Assembly (NCBI GenBank): GCA_009664345.1
Contig: CP043547.1
Span: 1,054,001-1,118,000, forward strand
Origin: Planctomycetales bacterium 10988
Lineage (GTDB): Bacteria > Planctomycetota > Planctomycetia > Pirellulales > Pb10988
Length of the DNA stretch: 64,000 nt
Direction: 5' to 3'
The notes below the pieces were generated by a model. It made no database searches, was not told the DNA's origin, and was given only the letters and a program-made list of their open reading frames with translations. This document shows, piece by piece, positions 8,872 to 24,872 of the stretch. A program made the translations under genes and the position numbers. Numbering within the stretch: position 1 is the first letter of the stretch; every line of letters begins with the position of its first letter.

Positions 8872-9185
8872 TAGGTATGGTTTTTGCTTGTCTTAAATAA
8901 ACAGCGAAGCTATCTGAGAGAACCACTTGAACGCTTTATCTTCCCGCCAAACTTTGCATAATCAACACGATTGACAGTTCATTTAGATGCCCAATCGGCT
9001 CTGCCCTTCTTTATCTGATCACCCGGTTGACAATTCAGCAAAGTACCGGTCGTTTGCCTGCCGGGTTTATCGGAGTTTTCAAGTCGATCTCAGCTCAAAA
9101 TAAACGATAAGACGATCAGAAAATCCATTATGACCTGAGCCCCTCAGGGTGATTTTCGGATTATCTGCAATTGAGGAGTTGGTTC
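8872..9185. other. Intergenic region upstream of the hybrid histidine kinase
   Basis: 314 bp with no gene. It holds two related elements (8964-8996 and 9020-9048, entered separately) and a small hairpin CCTGAG-ccc-CTCAGG at 9134-9148 just before the kinase start. The Shine-Dalgarno TGAGGAG is at 9172-9178. Confidence 0.6.
8964..9048. repeat. Two related direct-repeat/hairpin elements
   Basis: The motif CG(A/G)TTGACA(G/A)TTCA occurs at 8968-8981 and 9024-9037, 56 bp apart. Each copy also starts an inverted repeat with a different sequence: CGATTG (8968-8973) pairs with CAATCG (8991-8996), while CCGGT (9024-9028) pairs with ACCGG (9044-9048). The conserved middle with co-varying stems suggests a repeated structured element or paired operator sites. 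Confidence 0.5.
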
Positions 9186-12140
9186 ATGGTAAAAACGTAT
9201 CTCTCTTGGGTTGTCCCCTTTCTAACGGTGGGGATAGCTCTGGTGATCAAATTTGCCTTTGAGCCGTATGTCGAGCCAATCGAGGCTCCGTTTCTGCTCT
9301 TGACCGCTCCGATTATGATCAGTGCCTGGTATGGGGGATTATGGCCCGGCATTCTTAGCTTATTTCTCTCAAGTATTGCCGCTGATTACTTTTACGTCAA
9401 ACCCTATCACACCTTTCAGCTCCCCGAATCCGATGAAGTCGTCAAAGTCGCCCTCTTTATCGGGCAGGGGGCTTTGATCTGTTATCTTGCTCAAGAAATG
9501 CACCGAGCGAGGATTCATTCTCAGCGACATGCGCTAGCCGCGGAGCAAGCCTTTGATGATTCCCAAGAACATGTCCGGGCATTAATCCGTGCCAAAGGGG
9601 CTTTGCAAGCAAGCCAGGCCAGCTTCCGCCGCCTGGTTGAAGCCAATATCATCGGGGTGTTTTTAAGAAATTATGAGGGTGATATTCTCGATGCGAACGA
9701 ATCGTTTCTTCATCTGGTCGGTTCGAATCTCACCGAACTCCGGGAAGGGAAGATGAATGTGCATCAACTGATCCCCGATGAGGAAGAATATCTTGAACTT
9801 GATGATCAAGCGATTGATGAGATTGAACATCAAGGGCGATGTACGCCTTATGAAACGGAGCTAATTCGTACGGATGGAAGACGCATTTTCGTTTATCTCG
9901 GGGCTGCAAAACTGGCGGAAGAAGATGATCAAGCGATCTGTTTCGCCCTGGATTTAACGGAGCAAAAAGAAACAGAACAAGAATTGCAACAAGCGAAGGA
10001 ACGGGCCGAAGGAGCGGATCGAGCTAAGAGTGAATTCTTGGCAAATATCAGCCATGAACTGCGGACTCCGATGAATGCCATTATCGGAATGACGCAACTT
10101 GCTTTGCAGGCGGACCTTTCGCCAAAAGTCCGTGATTATCTAAAAACAAGTAAAGAATCCGCGGATATTCTCCTGCGTTTACTGAATGATATTCTTGACT
10201 TTTCGAAGATGGAGGCGAACAAATTTTCGCTCGATTCTATCCCCTTCGTTCTGCGAGATACCATTGATGAAGCGGTAAAGTCCGTATCAGTAAGTGCTTA
10301 CGAAAAGGGATTGGAATTGGCGTGTAATATGCCGATTCAAATTCCTCAAAATCTGATCGGCGATCCGGTTCGGCTCAAACAAGTGATATCCAATCTCATC
10401 GGAAACGCGATTAAATTTACCGAGCAAGGGGAAGTCATTCTCCGAATCGAGGTCGAATCACAAACCTCGCATGAAGTTTCTTACCTCTTTAGTATTACCG
10501 ATACTGGGATTGGTTTGACCACCGAGGATCAGGAGAGAATCTTCGCTCCATTCACCCAAGCGGATGCTTCCACCACACGAAGATATGGCGGAACCGGTCT
10601 GGGCTTGGCGATCTCCACGGAAATGATAGCCAAAATGGGGGGACGACTTTGGGTTGAAAGTGAAAAAGGCAAAGGGAGCACCTTCTTCTTTACTGCTCGA
10701 TTTGGCATTGATCACGATGCCCAACAGGTTGTCGACTTTGATTCCGCGCAAGCCTTGGAAGGGATGCAGGTTCTGGTCGTTGATGACAATGCCTCTAGTC
10801 GTCAAATCCTGCGGGAAGCCCTCTTAAGTTGGTCGATGAAACCCGTTACGGTGAGCGATGCCTCGACAGCCATGGAAAAATTAGAGGAAGCTTCCCGGCA
10901 AGGCGAAGAGATTCCTTTGACCATTATTGACTCAATCATGCCGGGAATGGATGGATTTTCCTTGGCAGAGAAGATCGAAAAACATCCAGGAATTACTACG
11001 GAAATGATCCTGATGATGTCCTCCGCGGATGAAAAACTATTCAGCGAAAGAACGGAAGAGCCCCCGGTAACGGCAACGTTGCAAAAGCCGATCTCTCAGT
11101 CGGACCTTCTCGATTCCATTATTAAGGCAACCGGGTGTGACCCCGTCAAGGAACAGAGTCTCGTCTCGTTCGATGAGCCCGTTCCGTCCAGTCAATCACT
11201 CAGGATCTTGGTAGCGGAAGATACTCCGGCCAATCAAGTGGTCATTGAAACAATCCTGAAAAATCGTGGGCACCGAGTCTCTGTCGCTCATAATGGTCGT
11301 GAGGCGGTAGAACAATTTCAGAAAAATTCGATCGATATCATTCTGATGGATGTGCAGATGCCGACAATGGATGGCTTGCAGGCTACGCAAACGATTCGGT
11401 CTTTGGAAAAATCCGCCAGTACACGGATGCCTATTGTCGCGATGACCGCCCATGCCATGGCGGGAGATCGGGAACGCTGCATCTCTTCAGGGATGGATGC
11501 CTATTTGGCAAAACCCATTGACGCACATCATTTGATTGAGATGATAGAAAGTATCACCTTAGGACGCCGCAAAAGTCGTTGGATGATTCAAGCGATCGCT
11601 GAGGAAGGGAAAAGTCCAGAGAGTGGAGAACCCCCTCTTTCCGCGAAGGAGACCGTTGTGGAAGGGAGAACCGAGGCAGGCGATGTCCGAGAAACCATTG
11701 ATCAAAGCAAGGATGCCAAAATGACTGACACTGTTTCAACCGCTGCTTTGGAAGAAACCATCTTTGACCCGCAAGCTTCGCTCAAACGACTTCGCAATTC
11801 CAAGTCGTTATTTAAGGAGATGATCACCCTTTATCAAGAAGATAGCCGCGATCTCTTGGCGAACTGCGTGACCTATCTGGAAGAACAAGATTGGCCGGAA
11901 TTGACGCGGGCAGCACATAGCTTAAAAGGGCTGGCATCCAGTTTTGATGCTGAAAAAGCACGTTTGGCCGCATTTGAACTGGAACAGTTCGCCCGAACTC
12001 AGCAGGATGCTTCTTCGCTGGATGAAGTCCAGCTAAAAGAAAAACAAGAGAAACTCACTTCCCTTTACGAAACCCTTCAGTTGGAAACGAATCGGCTTCA
12101 ATCTGCTCTCGACCTCTATGTCGAAAAAGAACTCGCCTAG
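9186..12140 (+). CDS. Hybrid sensor histidine kinase with two receivers and Hpt domain
   Basis: A 984-residue complete phosphorelay in one protein. In order: a four-helix DUF4118/KdpD-like membrane domain (about 1-110), a short coiled stretch, a PAS domain (about 140-265), HisKA with SHELRTP (His290), HATPase_c (N-box NLIGNAIKFT, G1 DTGIGLT, G2 GTGLGLAIS), receiver 1 (Asp582 in IIDSIMPGMDG), receiver 2 (Asp722 in LMDVQMPTMDG) and an Hpt domain with AAHSLKG (His911). This fits a His-Asp-His relay, with an output regulator elsewhere since none is adjacent. ATG 9186 has TGAGGAG seven bases upstream; the TTG at 9171 lies before that site. Confidence 0.93.
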   Translation: MVKTYLSWVVPFLTVGIALVIKFAFEPYVEPIEAPFLLLTAPIMISAWYGGLWPGILSLFLSSIAADYFYVKPYHTFQLPESDEVVKVALFIGQGALICYLAQEMHRARIHSQRHALAAEQAFDDSQEHVRALIRAKGALQASQASFRRLVEANIIGVFLRNYEGDILDANESFLHLVGSNLTELREGKMNVHQLIPDEEEYLELDDQAIDEIEHQGRCTPYETELIRTDGRRIFVYLGAAKLAEEDDQAICFALDLTEQKETEQELQQAKERAEGADRAKSEFLANISHELRTPMNAIIGMTQLALQADLSPKVRDYLKTSKESADILLRLLNDILDFSKMEANKFSLDSIPFVLRDTIDEAVKSVSVSAYEKGLELACNMPIQIPQNLIGDPVRLKQVISNLIGNAIKFTEQGEVILRIEVESQTSHEVSYLFSITDTGIGLTTEDQERIFAPFTQADASTTRRYGGTGLGLAISTEMIAKMGGRLWVESEKGKGSTFFFTARFGIDHDAQQVVDFDSAQALEGMQVLVVDDNASSRQILREALLSWSMKPVTVSDASTAMEKLEEASRQGEEIPLTIIDSIMPGMDGFSLAEKIEKHPGITTEMILMMSSADEKLFSERTEEPPVTATLQKPISQSDLLDSIIKATGCDPVKEQSLVSFDEPVPSSQSLRILVAEDTPANQVVIETILKNRGHRVSVAHNGREAVEQFQKNSIDIILMDVQMPTMDGLQATQTIRSLEKSASTRMPIVAMTAHAMAGDRERCISSGMDAYLAKPIDAHHLIEMIESITLGRRKSRWMIQAIAEEGKSPESGEPPLSAKETVVEGRTEAGDVRETIDQSKDAKMTDTVSTAALEETIFDPQASLKRLRNSKSLFKEMITLYQEDSRDLLANCVTYLEEQDWPELTRAAHSLKGLASSFDAEKARLAAFELEQFARTQQDASSLDEVQLKEKQEKLTSLYETLQLETNRLQSALDLYVEKELA

Positions 12141-12276
12141 TTTTCAGTTTTACTCTTAGCGGAGTTACTCTACCCTCTTTCTAAAAAATGCCCTGGATTT
12201 TTCCGGTCTGGAGCGTTATGGTGCCGCAACAAATTTTCGGATCGTTCGTTGTCGGCATAAGCGAGAGGCAGAGAGC

Positions 12277-14043
12277 ATGAGTTCCCGTGACAAGGATGTG
12301 GCTACGGCGGAAGGATCGGAGATCGCTCTTTCCCCTTGGAATCGATCTTTCCCCCTTGTTTTACTTCCAGAGTTTCCTGCCTTCAGCGGGACGAAACTTA
12401 CCTATTGGCTTGCCTTCTTCGTCGTGTTGGGAGTTGTCGCGCGACTCGTCCGATATGGGCTATGTTTTCCCTTATGGGGCGATGAAGCTTTCCTGGCGGT
12501 GAACTACCTGGATCGATCTTTTGCAGAAATGCTTCTGCCACTGGAGTATCACCAGTTTGCTCCGCTGGGATATCTTTGGCTGCAACTCGCTACGGTGAAG
12601 CTGGTCGGATTTCACGAGTGGGGCTTGCGTCTTGTTGCATTGTTGGCAAGCTTCCTGGCGATTGCACTTTACTGGCAACTTTGTCGGCGACTTTTTAAAG
12701 GGACGACTTTCCTGCTGGCGATCGCCATGTTTTGCGTTGCCTATCCGGTCGTCCGCTACTCCGCCGAAGCGAAACCTTACGGAACCGACTTACTGGTCTC
12801 TTTAACATGGATGGTTCTGCTTGTTGAATGGCTCTATCGTCCTGAACAAAAACGGTGGCTGGCTGCATTATTGGTCTTTGCCCCACTTTCTGCCTTGCTT
12901 TCGCTAACGACGGTCTTCCTCGGAGGAGCGACGAGCATCGTCCTCTTTGCTGTCTTTATTTGTCAGCGACGGTGGACGGCTCTTCCTTGGTGGCTGGGAA
13001 TTTCCACGGCGATGACAGGCGTATTCTTCTGGCATCTCAAATTGATGCAACCTTCGCTGGGGGGAACGCGGCTGGAGGAAATGCAAGAAACATGGAGTAC
13101 CACCTTTCCGCCAAGTTGGGAAAGTGGACAACTGATAGGATGGCTCGCGGAGACCTTTTGCAGTGATATCTTTATGTATCCGATCGGCGGGGCAAACCAT
13201 GGGAGTATTTTGACTGCCATTAGCTGTGTGATCGCGGTCGTTTGGCTCCTTCGAACCAAAAAATATACGATGGCGGGGCTGTTAACTTTGCCACTTCTTT
13301 TAAATATCGTCGCGGCTTTTTTACACCGTTATCCCTTAGGGGGACATGTTCGGTTCGCGCTTTATTATGCCCCGTGTGTTTTGTTGTTGCATACGTTTGG
13401 GATTGCAGTGTTTGTAACTTGGCTCTCTTCGCGACGCATTCAACTTTCAAAAAGAACTTTTTATGGGTTGATGGCAGGATGTATTCTGATCGCCGTTGGC
13501 TCGATGGCGCGTGATTTCGTGAAGCCTTCCAAGTCTTACAATGAAGTGCGTGCCAGAGGGTTTGCTCAATGGTTTTGGCATGATGAAGGGATCGAGGCGG
13601 AGCTAGTTTGCCTGCATCGCGATTTGGGAGTGACGTTCTCTCCACTTGCTTATGAGTGGGGATACTCAAGCGTTTACCAATGTAATCGTCGGATCTATTC
13701 GCCTCGCCATGCGGCTGGAGAACCCGTACGCTATGATCAAGTTTCCAACAAACATCCGCTCCGCTGCATTGAATATTTCGCTCCAGGCTATCCTTATGAT
13801 GAGGCCAAAAAAGCCGCTTGGATCGCGGAGATGGAGAAAGATTATCAACTGACCGGCATTCGACGCTTTCCCTTTCCTTTCTATCATAAGGATCGAGAGT
13901 ACCGCCGCACGGATTATTTAGTGGTCTATGAATTTATGCCACTTGAAAGAAGTGAGTCGGAGTCAGCACCCCGCCGATCCGCTGAGACGATCGCCAGGGA
14001 GTTTCACGGCAAGTTCGATAACGCCGCGACCCAGAAAAGATAA
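12277..14043 (+). CDS. GT39-like integral membrane glycosyltransferase
   Basis: 588 residues with about ten membrane segments and the PMT/RgtA-D type N-terminal pattern: first helix, then the loop FPLWGDEAFLAVNYLDRSF with acidic residues at the active-site position, then HQFAPLGYLWLQ. The family transfers sugars from polyprenyl-phosphate carriers on the outer face of the membrane. The C-terminal soluble portion (about 420-588) has several Cys and Tyr residues. The second such enzyme in the window (compare 6287-8092), but the two are not close in sequence. Its 3' end overlaps the convergent cdsA by 40 bp. Confidence 0.75.
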   Translation: MSSRDKDVATAEGSEIALSPWNRSFPLVLLPEFPAFSGTKLTYWLAFFVVLGVVARLVRYGLCFPLWGDEAFLAVNYLDRSFAEMLLPLEYHQFAPLGYLWLQLATVKLVGFHEWGLRLVALLASFLAIALYWQLCRRLFKGTTFLLAIAMFCVAYPVVRYSAEAKPYGTDLLVSLTWMVLLVEWLYRPEQKRWLAALLVFAPLSALLSLTTVFLGGATSIVLFAVFICQRRWTALPWWLGISTAMTGVFFWHLKLMQPSLGGTRLEEMQETWSTTFPPSWESGQLIGWLAETFCSDIFMYPIGGANHGSILTAISCVIAVVWLLRTKKYTMAGLLTLPLLLNIVAAFLHRYPLGGHVRFALYYAPCVLLLHTFGIAVFVTWLSSRRIQLSKRTFYGLMAGCILIAVGSMARDFVKPSKSYNEVRARGFAQWFWHDEGIEAELVCLHRDLGVTFSPLAYEWGYSSVYQCNRRIYSPRHAAGEPVRYDQVSNKHPLRCIEYFAPGYPYDEAKKAAWIAEMEKDYQLTGIRRFPFPFYHKDREYRRTDYLVVYEFMPLERSESESAPRRSAETIAREFHGKFDNAATQKR

Positions 14044-14912
14044 ACAACCGGAGCGGCAAGCATCAAGGAATCGAAGAGGTCAAAGACGCCTCCAAATCCT
14101 GGCATCCAAGTGCTGGAATCTTTGCGACCCGTAGAGCGTTTCAGCAAAGATTCAGCTAAATCCCCGATCATGCCGGCTAGCCCGACAATCACGCCGAAGC
14201 TGACCCAAAGCCACCAAGGGACTTCCCAATCTTCTACCGAAGTCACGAGGGGAGTCAGCCAAACCAGAGAGATCCAAGCTCCAAGAATCGCAGCAGCGAC
14301 CGCACCCAAGCCGCCTTCGATGGTTTTTCCCGGAGAAACACGCGGGGCCATCTTATGCCTCCCGGCGATTCTCCCCACCGTGTAAGCTCCGATATCGCTC
14401 AGCTTCACGACCAGGACAAGGGAAATCAACGCGGCAATCCCGCAAGAACCATCGGCTTGATGTTCAAAGCCCAGCCAGCGAAGTTGCATTCCAAAGGTAA
14501 ACGTCCAGCCTACATAGCCAATGGCGAAGACCGTCGTTGCCAGCCGGGCAATGACTTCGGCAGGTTCCTTGTAACGACCGATTTCGATACAAAAGACCAC
14601 CAGCAAACTCGCGGCAAAGCCAATCGCCGGGGCAAACCAAGCGGAGAAAACCACGTCCGGTGGCCCAAAGAGAAAGCGAGCCAGCGGACTGCTCAACAGC
14701 ATTACTACCGTACCGATGTGAATGGTCTTGGCGGAAACCGAAAGCTTTCCATCTCGAAGGAGCCCCACCAGTTCATTGACGGTCGTCAGCCCAGCGACGA
14801 AAATGAGGCACGCAAAGACATACCCGTTCACACTCGGAAAGGCATCGAGCCACATTAAGAGAAAGAAGCCGACCGAAAAGAGGATGCCAAGTACGATACG
14901 ATGCTGGAGCAT
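14004..14912 (-). CDS. cdsA: Phosphatidate cytidylyltransferase
   Basis: Makes CDP-diacylglycerol from phosphatidic acid and CTP at the membrane, the branch point of phospholipid synthesis. The 302-residue protein has about eight membrane helices, the SPGKTIEG motif and the CdsA signature region SLLKRSTGRKD followed by PGFGGVFDLFDS. The usual HGG and DRxD of the signature appear as FGG and DLFD; I believe this is common in planctomycetes. It lies 124 bp downstream of uppS on the same strand, a widespread pairing, and overlaps the convergent GT39-like gene. Confidence 0.92.
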   Translation of the reverse strand: MLQHRIVLGILFSVGFFLLMWLDAFPSVNGYVFACLIFVAGLTTVNELVGLLRDGKLSVSAKTIHIGTVVMLLSSPLARFLFGPPDVVFSAWFAPAIGFAASLLVVFCIEIGRYKEPAEVIARLATTVFAIGYVGWTFTFGMQLRWLGFEHQADGSCGIAALISLVLVVKLSDIGAYTVGRIAGRHKMAPRVSPGKTIEGGLGAVAAAILGAWISLVWLTPLVTSVEDWEVPWWLWVSFGVIVGLAGMIGDLAESLLKRSTGRKDSSTWMPGFGGVFDLFDSLMLAAPVVYLFWVAALSNLP

Positions 14913-15036
14913 CTTAGAGGCCTATCCAAGGTAAATGCCAGGGGGAGAACGATTATCGAGAGAGAAATTATTTTCTTAGAAAGGATGAAACCACGATGAA
15001 TTGCACCGATTGTAGTCGTTCTTTTATGGATTGCAA

Positions 15037-15792
15037 CTAAGCGTGGAGCCCGCCGAAACGGCGATCTCGATTCGCGAAGTCGCGGATGGCTTGATGAAGG
15101 TGATCTTCCCGAAATTCGGGCCAACCCGTTGGGGTGACCCAAATCTCGGCATAGCTCATTTGCCACAGCAGAAAGTTGCTGATTCGCATTTCTCCGGCAG
15201 TGCGAATCATGAGGTCCGGGTCCGGCATTCCGCCAGTATATAACGCTTGGCTGATGGACTCTTCGTCGAGGTCCTCTGGATTGAGTTCCCCGGATTGAGC
15301 CGCTTGAGCAAGTTGGCGACAGGCATCGAGAATCTCTTGACGAGCCCCATAATTAATGGCTAAACAGAGCCGCATTCCGGTGTTTTCACTGGTAAGCGAT
15401 CGCGTCTTTTCCAGTTCATTCAAAACCGAATCGGGCAAACCCTGACGGCGACCAATCACCGAGAAACGGAGGTTGTTCCGTTGAATGGTGCTTCGTTCTT
15501 CGATGAGATACTGTTCCAGCAATTGCATGAGGAAACGCAATTCGTGCGGTGGCCGTTTCCAATTTTCATGCGAAAGACAATAGAGCGTTAATTGCTCGAT
15601 CCCCAGGCGACTGCATTCTTCCACGCAGCAACGGACACTTTTTACCCCACGGCGATGGCCTTCGATCCGAGGAAGTCCTTTACTTTGTGCCCAGCGGCCA
15701 TTGCCATCCATAATAATGGCGATATGCCGAGGCAGTTGCGCCGCGGTGATCCCGAGGGCTTGCAAGGAACTTTCCGTCGTCGTCGCGCTCAT
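15037..15792 (-). CDS. uppS: Isoprenyl transferase (undecaprenyl diphosphate synthase)
   Basis: Condenses isopentenyl diphosphate onto a prenyl diphosphate to make the C55 lipid carrier for cell-wall and surface sugars. Motifs: IAIIMDGNGRWAQ (catalytic Asp), GHRRG, TLYCLSHENWKRP, and RTAGEMRISNFLLWQ-like C-terminal motif for the second substrate. I use ATG 15792 (251 residues, typical length), with GAGG about ten bases upstream; a TTG at 15861 would add 23 atypical residues. It sits between purA and cdsA on the minus strand. Confidence 0.94.
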   Translation of the reverse strand: MSATTTESSLQALGITAAQLPRHIAIIMDGNGRWAQSKGLPRIEGHRRGVKSVRCCVEECSRLGIEQLTLYCLSHENWKRPPHELRFLMQLLEQYLIEERSTIQRNNLRFSVIGRRQGLPDSVLNELEKTRSLTSENTGMRLCLAINYGARQEILDACRQLAQAAQSGELNPEDLDEESISQALYTGGMPDPDLMIRTAGEMRISNFLLWQMSYAEIWVTPTGWPEFREDHLHQAIRDFANRDRRFGGLHA

Positions 15793-15899
15793 GGGCAATC
15801 CATCCTCACCACGATACTTAGCGTTTGTGGTCAAAAGTAAATTGAGATTTACCTTTTCCAAATGTTTACCTAATTCTGAAGGGTTTTGACCACTGGCTC

Positions 15900-17201
15900 T
15901 TAGGCATAGGAAGAGGTCAAGAACATCGTCTGTTCACGATCCGGGCCAACCGAAACAATCTCAATCGGGCGACCGATGCAATCTTCAAGTCGTTTCAAAT
16001 AATCCATCGCGGAGGCAGGAAGTTCTTCCGCGGATCGCATTTTTGTCAAATCGACATCCCAGCCAGGAACGGTTTCCAGAATGGGCTTCGCATCCGCCAA
16101 GTCATCGACGTGACTGGGGAAGTCGGTTACTTTCTTGCCGCGAATGTCATAAGCGGTGCAGATCGAAACTTCCGGCAGGCCACTCAACACATCAAGCAAG
16201 GAAATCGCCAGACAATCCGCTCCACTGACGCGAGCCGAATAACGAGCTGCGACGGCATCAAACCAACCACATCGTCGAGGCCGACCGGTGACCGTACCGA
16301 ATTCATTCCCTTGGGTGCGAATTTGGTCCCCGAGTTCATTATCCAATTCCGTTGGGAAAGGACCGCCACCGACGCGGGTATTGTAGGCTTTAAGCACCCC
16401 GATAATTTTATCGAGCCGCTTGCCGGGAACGCCGGAACCACTGCTGATTCCTGCCCCAGAGCTATTGCTAGAAGTCACAAAGGGAAAAGTTCCGTGATCG
16501 ATGTCGAGCAAGGCCCCTTGTGCCCCTTCGAAGAGAATCCGGCGATCCTCATCAATGGCGTCGAGCAGAATCTTGGTACTATCGCCGATATACGGTTCAA
16601 GTTCTTTCGCATAGCCAGAGAATTCTTGATAGATGGCGTCAGCATCCAGCGGAGTAAAAGGAGAACCATTACTCAACGCGGCCAACATCATATTTTTTTC
16701 TGTAGCAATTTCTGCAATTCGCTCCTTAAGATTCGAGCGGTAGAGATCGCCGATGCGGATCGCTTGCTGACGGCCGGCCTTGTCTTGATAGCAAGGACCG
16801 ATCCCCCGCATGGTCGTGCCGATCGATTTTTCGGGACAACGCAAGGCATCGTGGACGCGTTCGGTTTCGGTATGCCAAGGAAAAATGACGTGAGCCCGGT
16901 CGCTGATCAACAGATTCGAGCCGACTTCAATTCCTTGTGAGCGAAGGCGTTTGATTTCATCCAGCAACCGGGGCGGGTGAATGACCGCTCCTCCGGTGAT
17001 GATGCATTGAACTCCTGGATGAAAAATGCCGGAAGGGACCAAGGAAACAGCATACTTTTTGCCGTCAATGACGACCGTATGCCCCGCATTCGCCCCCCCT
17101 TGATAGCGGACGACCATTTCAAAGTCGGCACTCAAGAGGTCTACGATTTTCCCTTTGGCTTCATCGCCCCACTGTAAACCGATCACACACGTAGCAGGCA
17201 C
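15900..17201 (-). CDS. purA: Adenylosuccinate synthetase
   Basis: First committed step from IMP to AMP: IMP plus Asp plus GTP gives adenylosuccinate. 433 residues with the N-terminal QWGDEAKGKIVD (the usual GDEGKGK with Gly replaced by Ala), GGANAGHTVV with the catalytic His, IGTTMRGIGPCYQDK, the DIDHGTFPFVTSSN region and the guanine-recognition TGRPRRCGW with the C-terminal substrate loop. Starts with GTG at 17201, with AGGAGA seven bases upstream. First of the purA-uppS-cdsA minus-strand run (107 bp to uppS). Confidence 0.96.
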   Translation of the reverse strand: MPATCVIGLQWGDEAKGKIVDLLSADFEMVVRYQGGANAGHTVVIDGKKYAVSLVPSGIFHPGVQCIITGGAVIHPPRLLDEIKRLRSQGIEVGSNLLISDRAHVIFPWHTETERVHDALRCPEKSIGTTMRGIGPCYQDKAGRQQAIRIGDLYRSNLKERIAEIATEKNMMLAALSNGSPFTPLDADAIYQEFSGYAKELEPYIGDSTKILLDAIDEDRRILFEGAQGALLDIDHGTFPFVTSSNSSGAGISSGSGVPGKRLDKIIGVLKAYNTRVGGGPFPTELDNELGDQIRTQGNEFGTVTGRPRRCGWFDAVAARYSARVSGADCLAISLLDVLSGLPEVSICTAYDIRGKKVTDFPSHVDDLADAKPILETVPGWDVDLTKMRSAEELPASAMDYLKRLEDCIGRPIEIVSVGPDREQTMFLTSSYA

Positions 17202-17450
17202 AAGCGTTCTCCTGCGAACTTAATATTTCACAAAAAAGCACTCTCACAAGAAAGCTTGGACCTCTTTCACTCGTCGGAAAGAAATCCGCGCAGCCTCGAA
17301 GAGTGACCACCAAGATTTTTTCAAGCTTCTAGTCTAGATCGAACCTTGGAATGTGACAAGGGTTGAGCATCCGATATCTTGAAGAGGACCGGAGCTGAAC
17401 CGCAAAAGAGGAGCTTGTGCCTGAAGAGAAAGAAATTTCTTATCTCCGGC

Positions 17451-17978
17451 TTACGGGTCCATTCGTCCGCCGTCCATCCATTCGCCCACGGTTCGAGGCG
17501 GACCATCATAGGACTCTTTCGAAGAAGAAAACGGCCACCAACTCGAAAAGCCTTTTTTTGACTGGCGGGCTTCGTAACGATTGCGGCTTCCTGTCAGCGG
17601 TCGGGTTGGCGTCGAGGTCGATCCCCCACCGGGGATGATCCAAGAAACGGCCTTTCCGGTGGTTCGAGCGGTTGTCTTGACCACTTTCTTCGTTGCTCCG
17701 GCGGTTGTTTTAAAGACGGCAACCGTTCCAGAAGCAACCGCGGAACCTCCTTGCTGGACCCAACCGACAGGTTTCTTCACAATCGGCAGGAAGCCGGGAC
17801 TTTCGCCGGACATCCACGATGGTGAAACATCTTTCGTACTCGTATCACCAGGTCGGTCTTTCGATAACCAACTCGACAGGGGCGAAGTTCCGCTTTGGGC
17901 AAAGAGTGGTCCTGAGAAACTCATCGAACCTAAAAACAAGCACACAACAACAGCGATTGCCCTACGTGTGAAAGGCAT
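17451..17978 (-). CDS. Small secreted protein of unknown function
   Basis: 175 residues. A clear signal peptide (about 1-27, cleavage after LFAQ) is followed by a Ser/Pro/Gly-rich, basic, probably disordered sequence with a short hydrophobic Val/Ala stretch (AVASGTVAVFKTTAGATKKV). The last part is rich in Ser, Trp and charged residues. No domain recognised. The start has AAGGAGG eight bases upstream, so translation is convincing. About 250 bp upstream of purA on the same strand. Confidence 0.72.
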   Translation of the reverse strand: MPFTRRAIAVVVCLFLGSMSFSGPLFAQSGTSPLSSWLSKDRPGDTSTKDVSPSWMSGESPGFLPIVKKPVGWVQQGGSAVASGTVAVFKTTAGATKKVVKTTARTTGKAVSWIIPGGGSTSTPTRPLTGSRNRYEARQSKKGFSSWWPFSSSKESYDGPPRTVGEWMDGGRMDP

Positions 17979-18338
17979 CGTAAAGTCCTCCTTGAAGGGG
18001 ATGCCAAAGAAGTGAAGGTAGCATCCGAGAAATGAATGAATCTTTGAGAACTAGAGATCGGCTATAATTTGCCATCTTTTCCCGATTGGATCTAGAGGAA
18101 TTTTTTCTTGGGGATTTCCGGGCAAAAGAGTTGCATTCGCCAGGGAAGCGAAGATATTGCAAGGGGAAACGACAGAAATTTGAAAATCGGTCGGGAACTT
18201 TTCTCTACGCTTCTGCGTCAACGAATCAGATACCCCCAGCTAGCTAGGTAAGGGCCCGAGCCTTGGTAGCAAGTCCTACAAAATCACTGAGATGCCAGAC
18301 TTACCCGTTGATTAAATATGACAAAGGATTCATCACCC
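17979..18338. other. Intergenic region between a secreted-protein gene and the alpha-2-macroglobulin gene
   Basis: 360 bp between divergent genes. Only the Shine-Dalgarno AAAGGA (18323-18328) of the downstream gene and that of the upstream minus-strand gene are clear; no confident promoter, hairpin or RNA gene seen. Confidence 0.55.
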
Positions 18339-24524
<6,186 letters not shown>

Positions 24525-24572
24525 TTTCTTCAATCCTCGATTTCTTACGTTAGAACTAATAGTCGAACTTCT

Positions 24573-24609
24573 AGCTCCTTCTCGAATTATCCCGGAAGGA
24601 GCTTTTTTT
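24573..24609 (+). terminator. Rho-independent terminator after the alpha-2-macroglobulin gene
   Basis: AGCTCCTTC (24573-24581) pairs perfectly with GAAGGAGCT (24595-24603), followed by a run of T. Lies 50 bp after the stop codon. Confidence 0.9.
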
Positions 24610-24819
24610 AATGACTCTAGCAACCAGAATTACTAGATGTTTTCAATTTTTTCAAAAAAATCACGAACTATTTTTTTTAGCGGTGACAAGCCTTTGTCAC
24701 TCCCTGTAGTAAGGTGTGAGTGCGGTAGAAATCAGGGCAAACAAGCATTTCAGGTTCTTCACTCGAACCACTTGGGGCTGCGATTGTCTGATAGATACAC
24801 GCCTTCGTTCTCCGAGAGA

Positions 24820-24872
24820 CGACGGTCGAGAGAACTTTCATTTGCAAGGGTTCACCCCAAACTCGACCGTCG
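24820..24872. repeat. Perfect 11-bp inverted repeat
   Basis: CGACGGTCGAG (24820-24830) and CTCGACCGTCG (24862-24872) are exact reverse complements, 31 bases apart. No U-run follows, so it is not a standard terminator; an operator or a leader-RNA stem is possible. Confidence 0.55.

Noticed and set aside
16110-16940. 276-codon plus-strand frame opposite purA
   Set aside because: purA motifs fill the minus strand; no family features in the plus frame.
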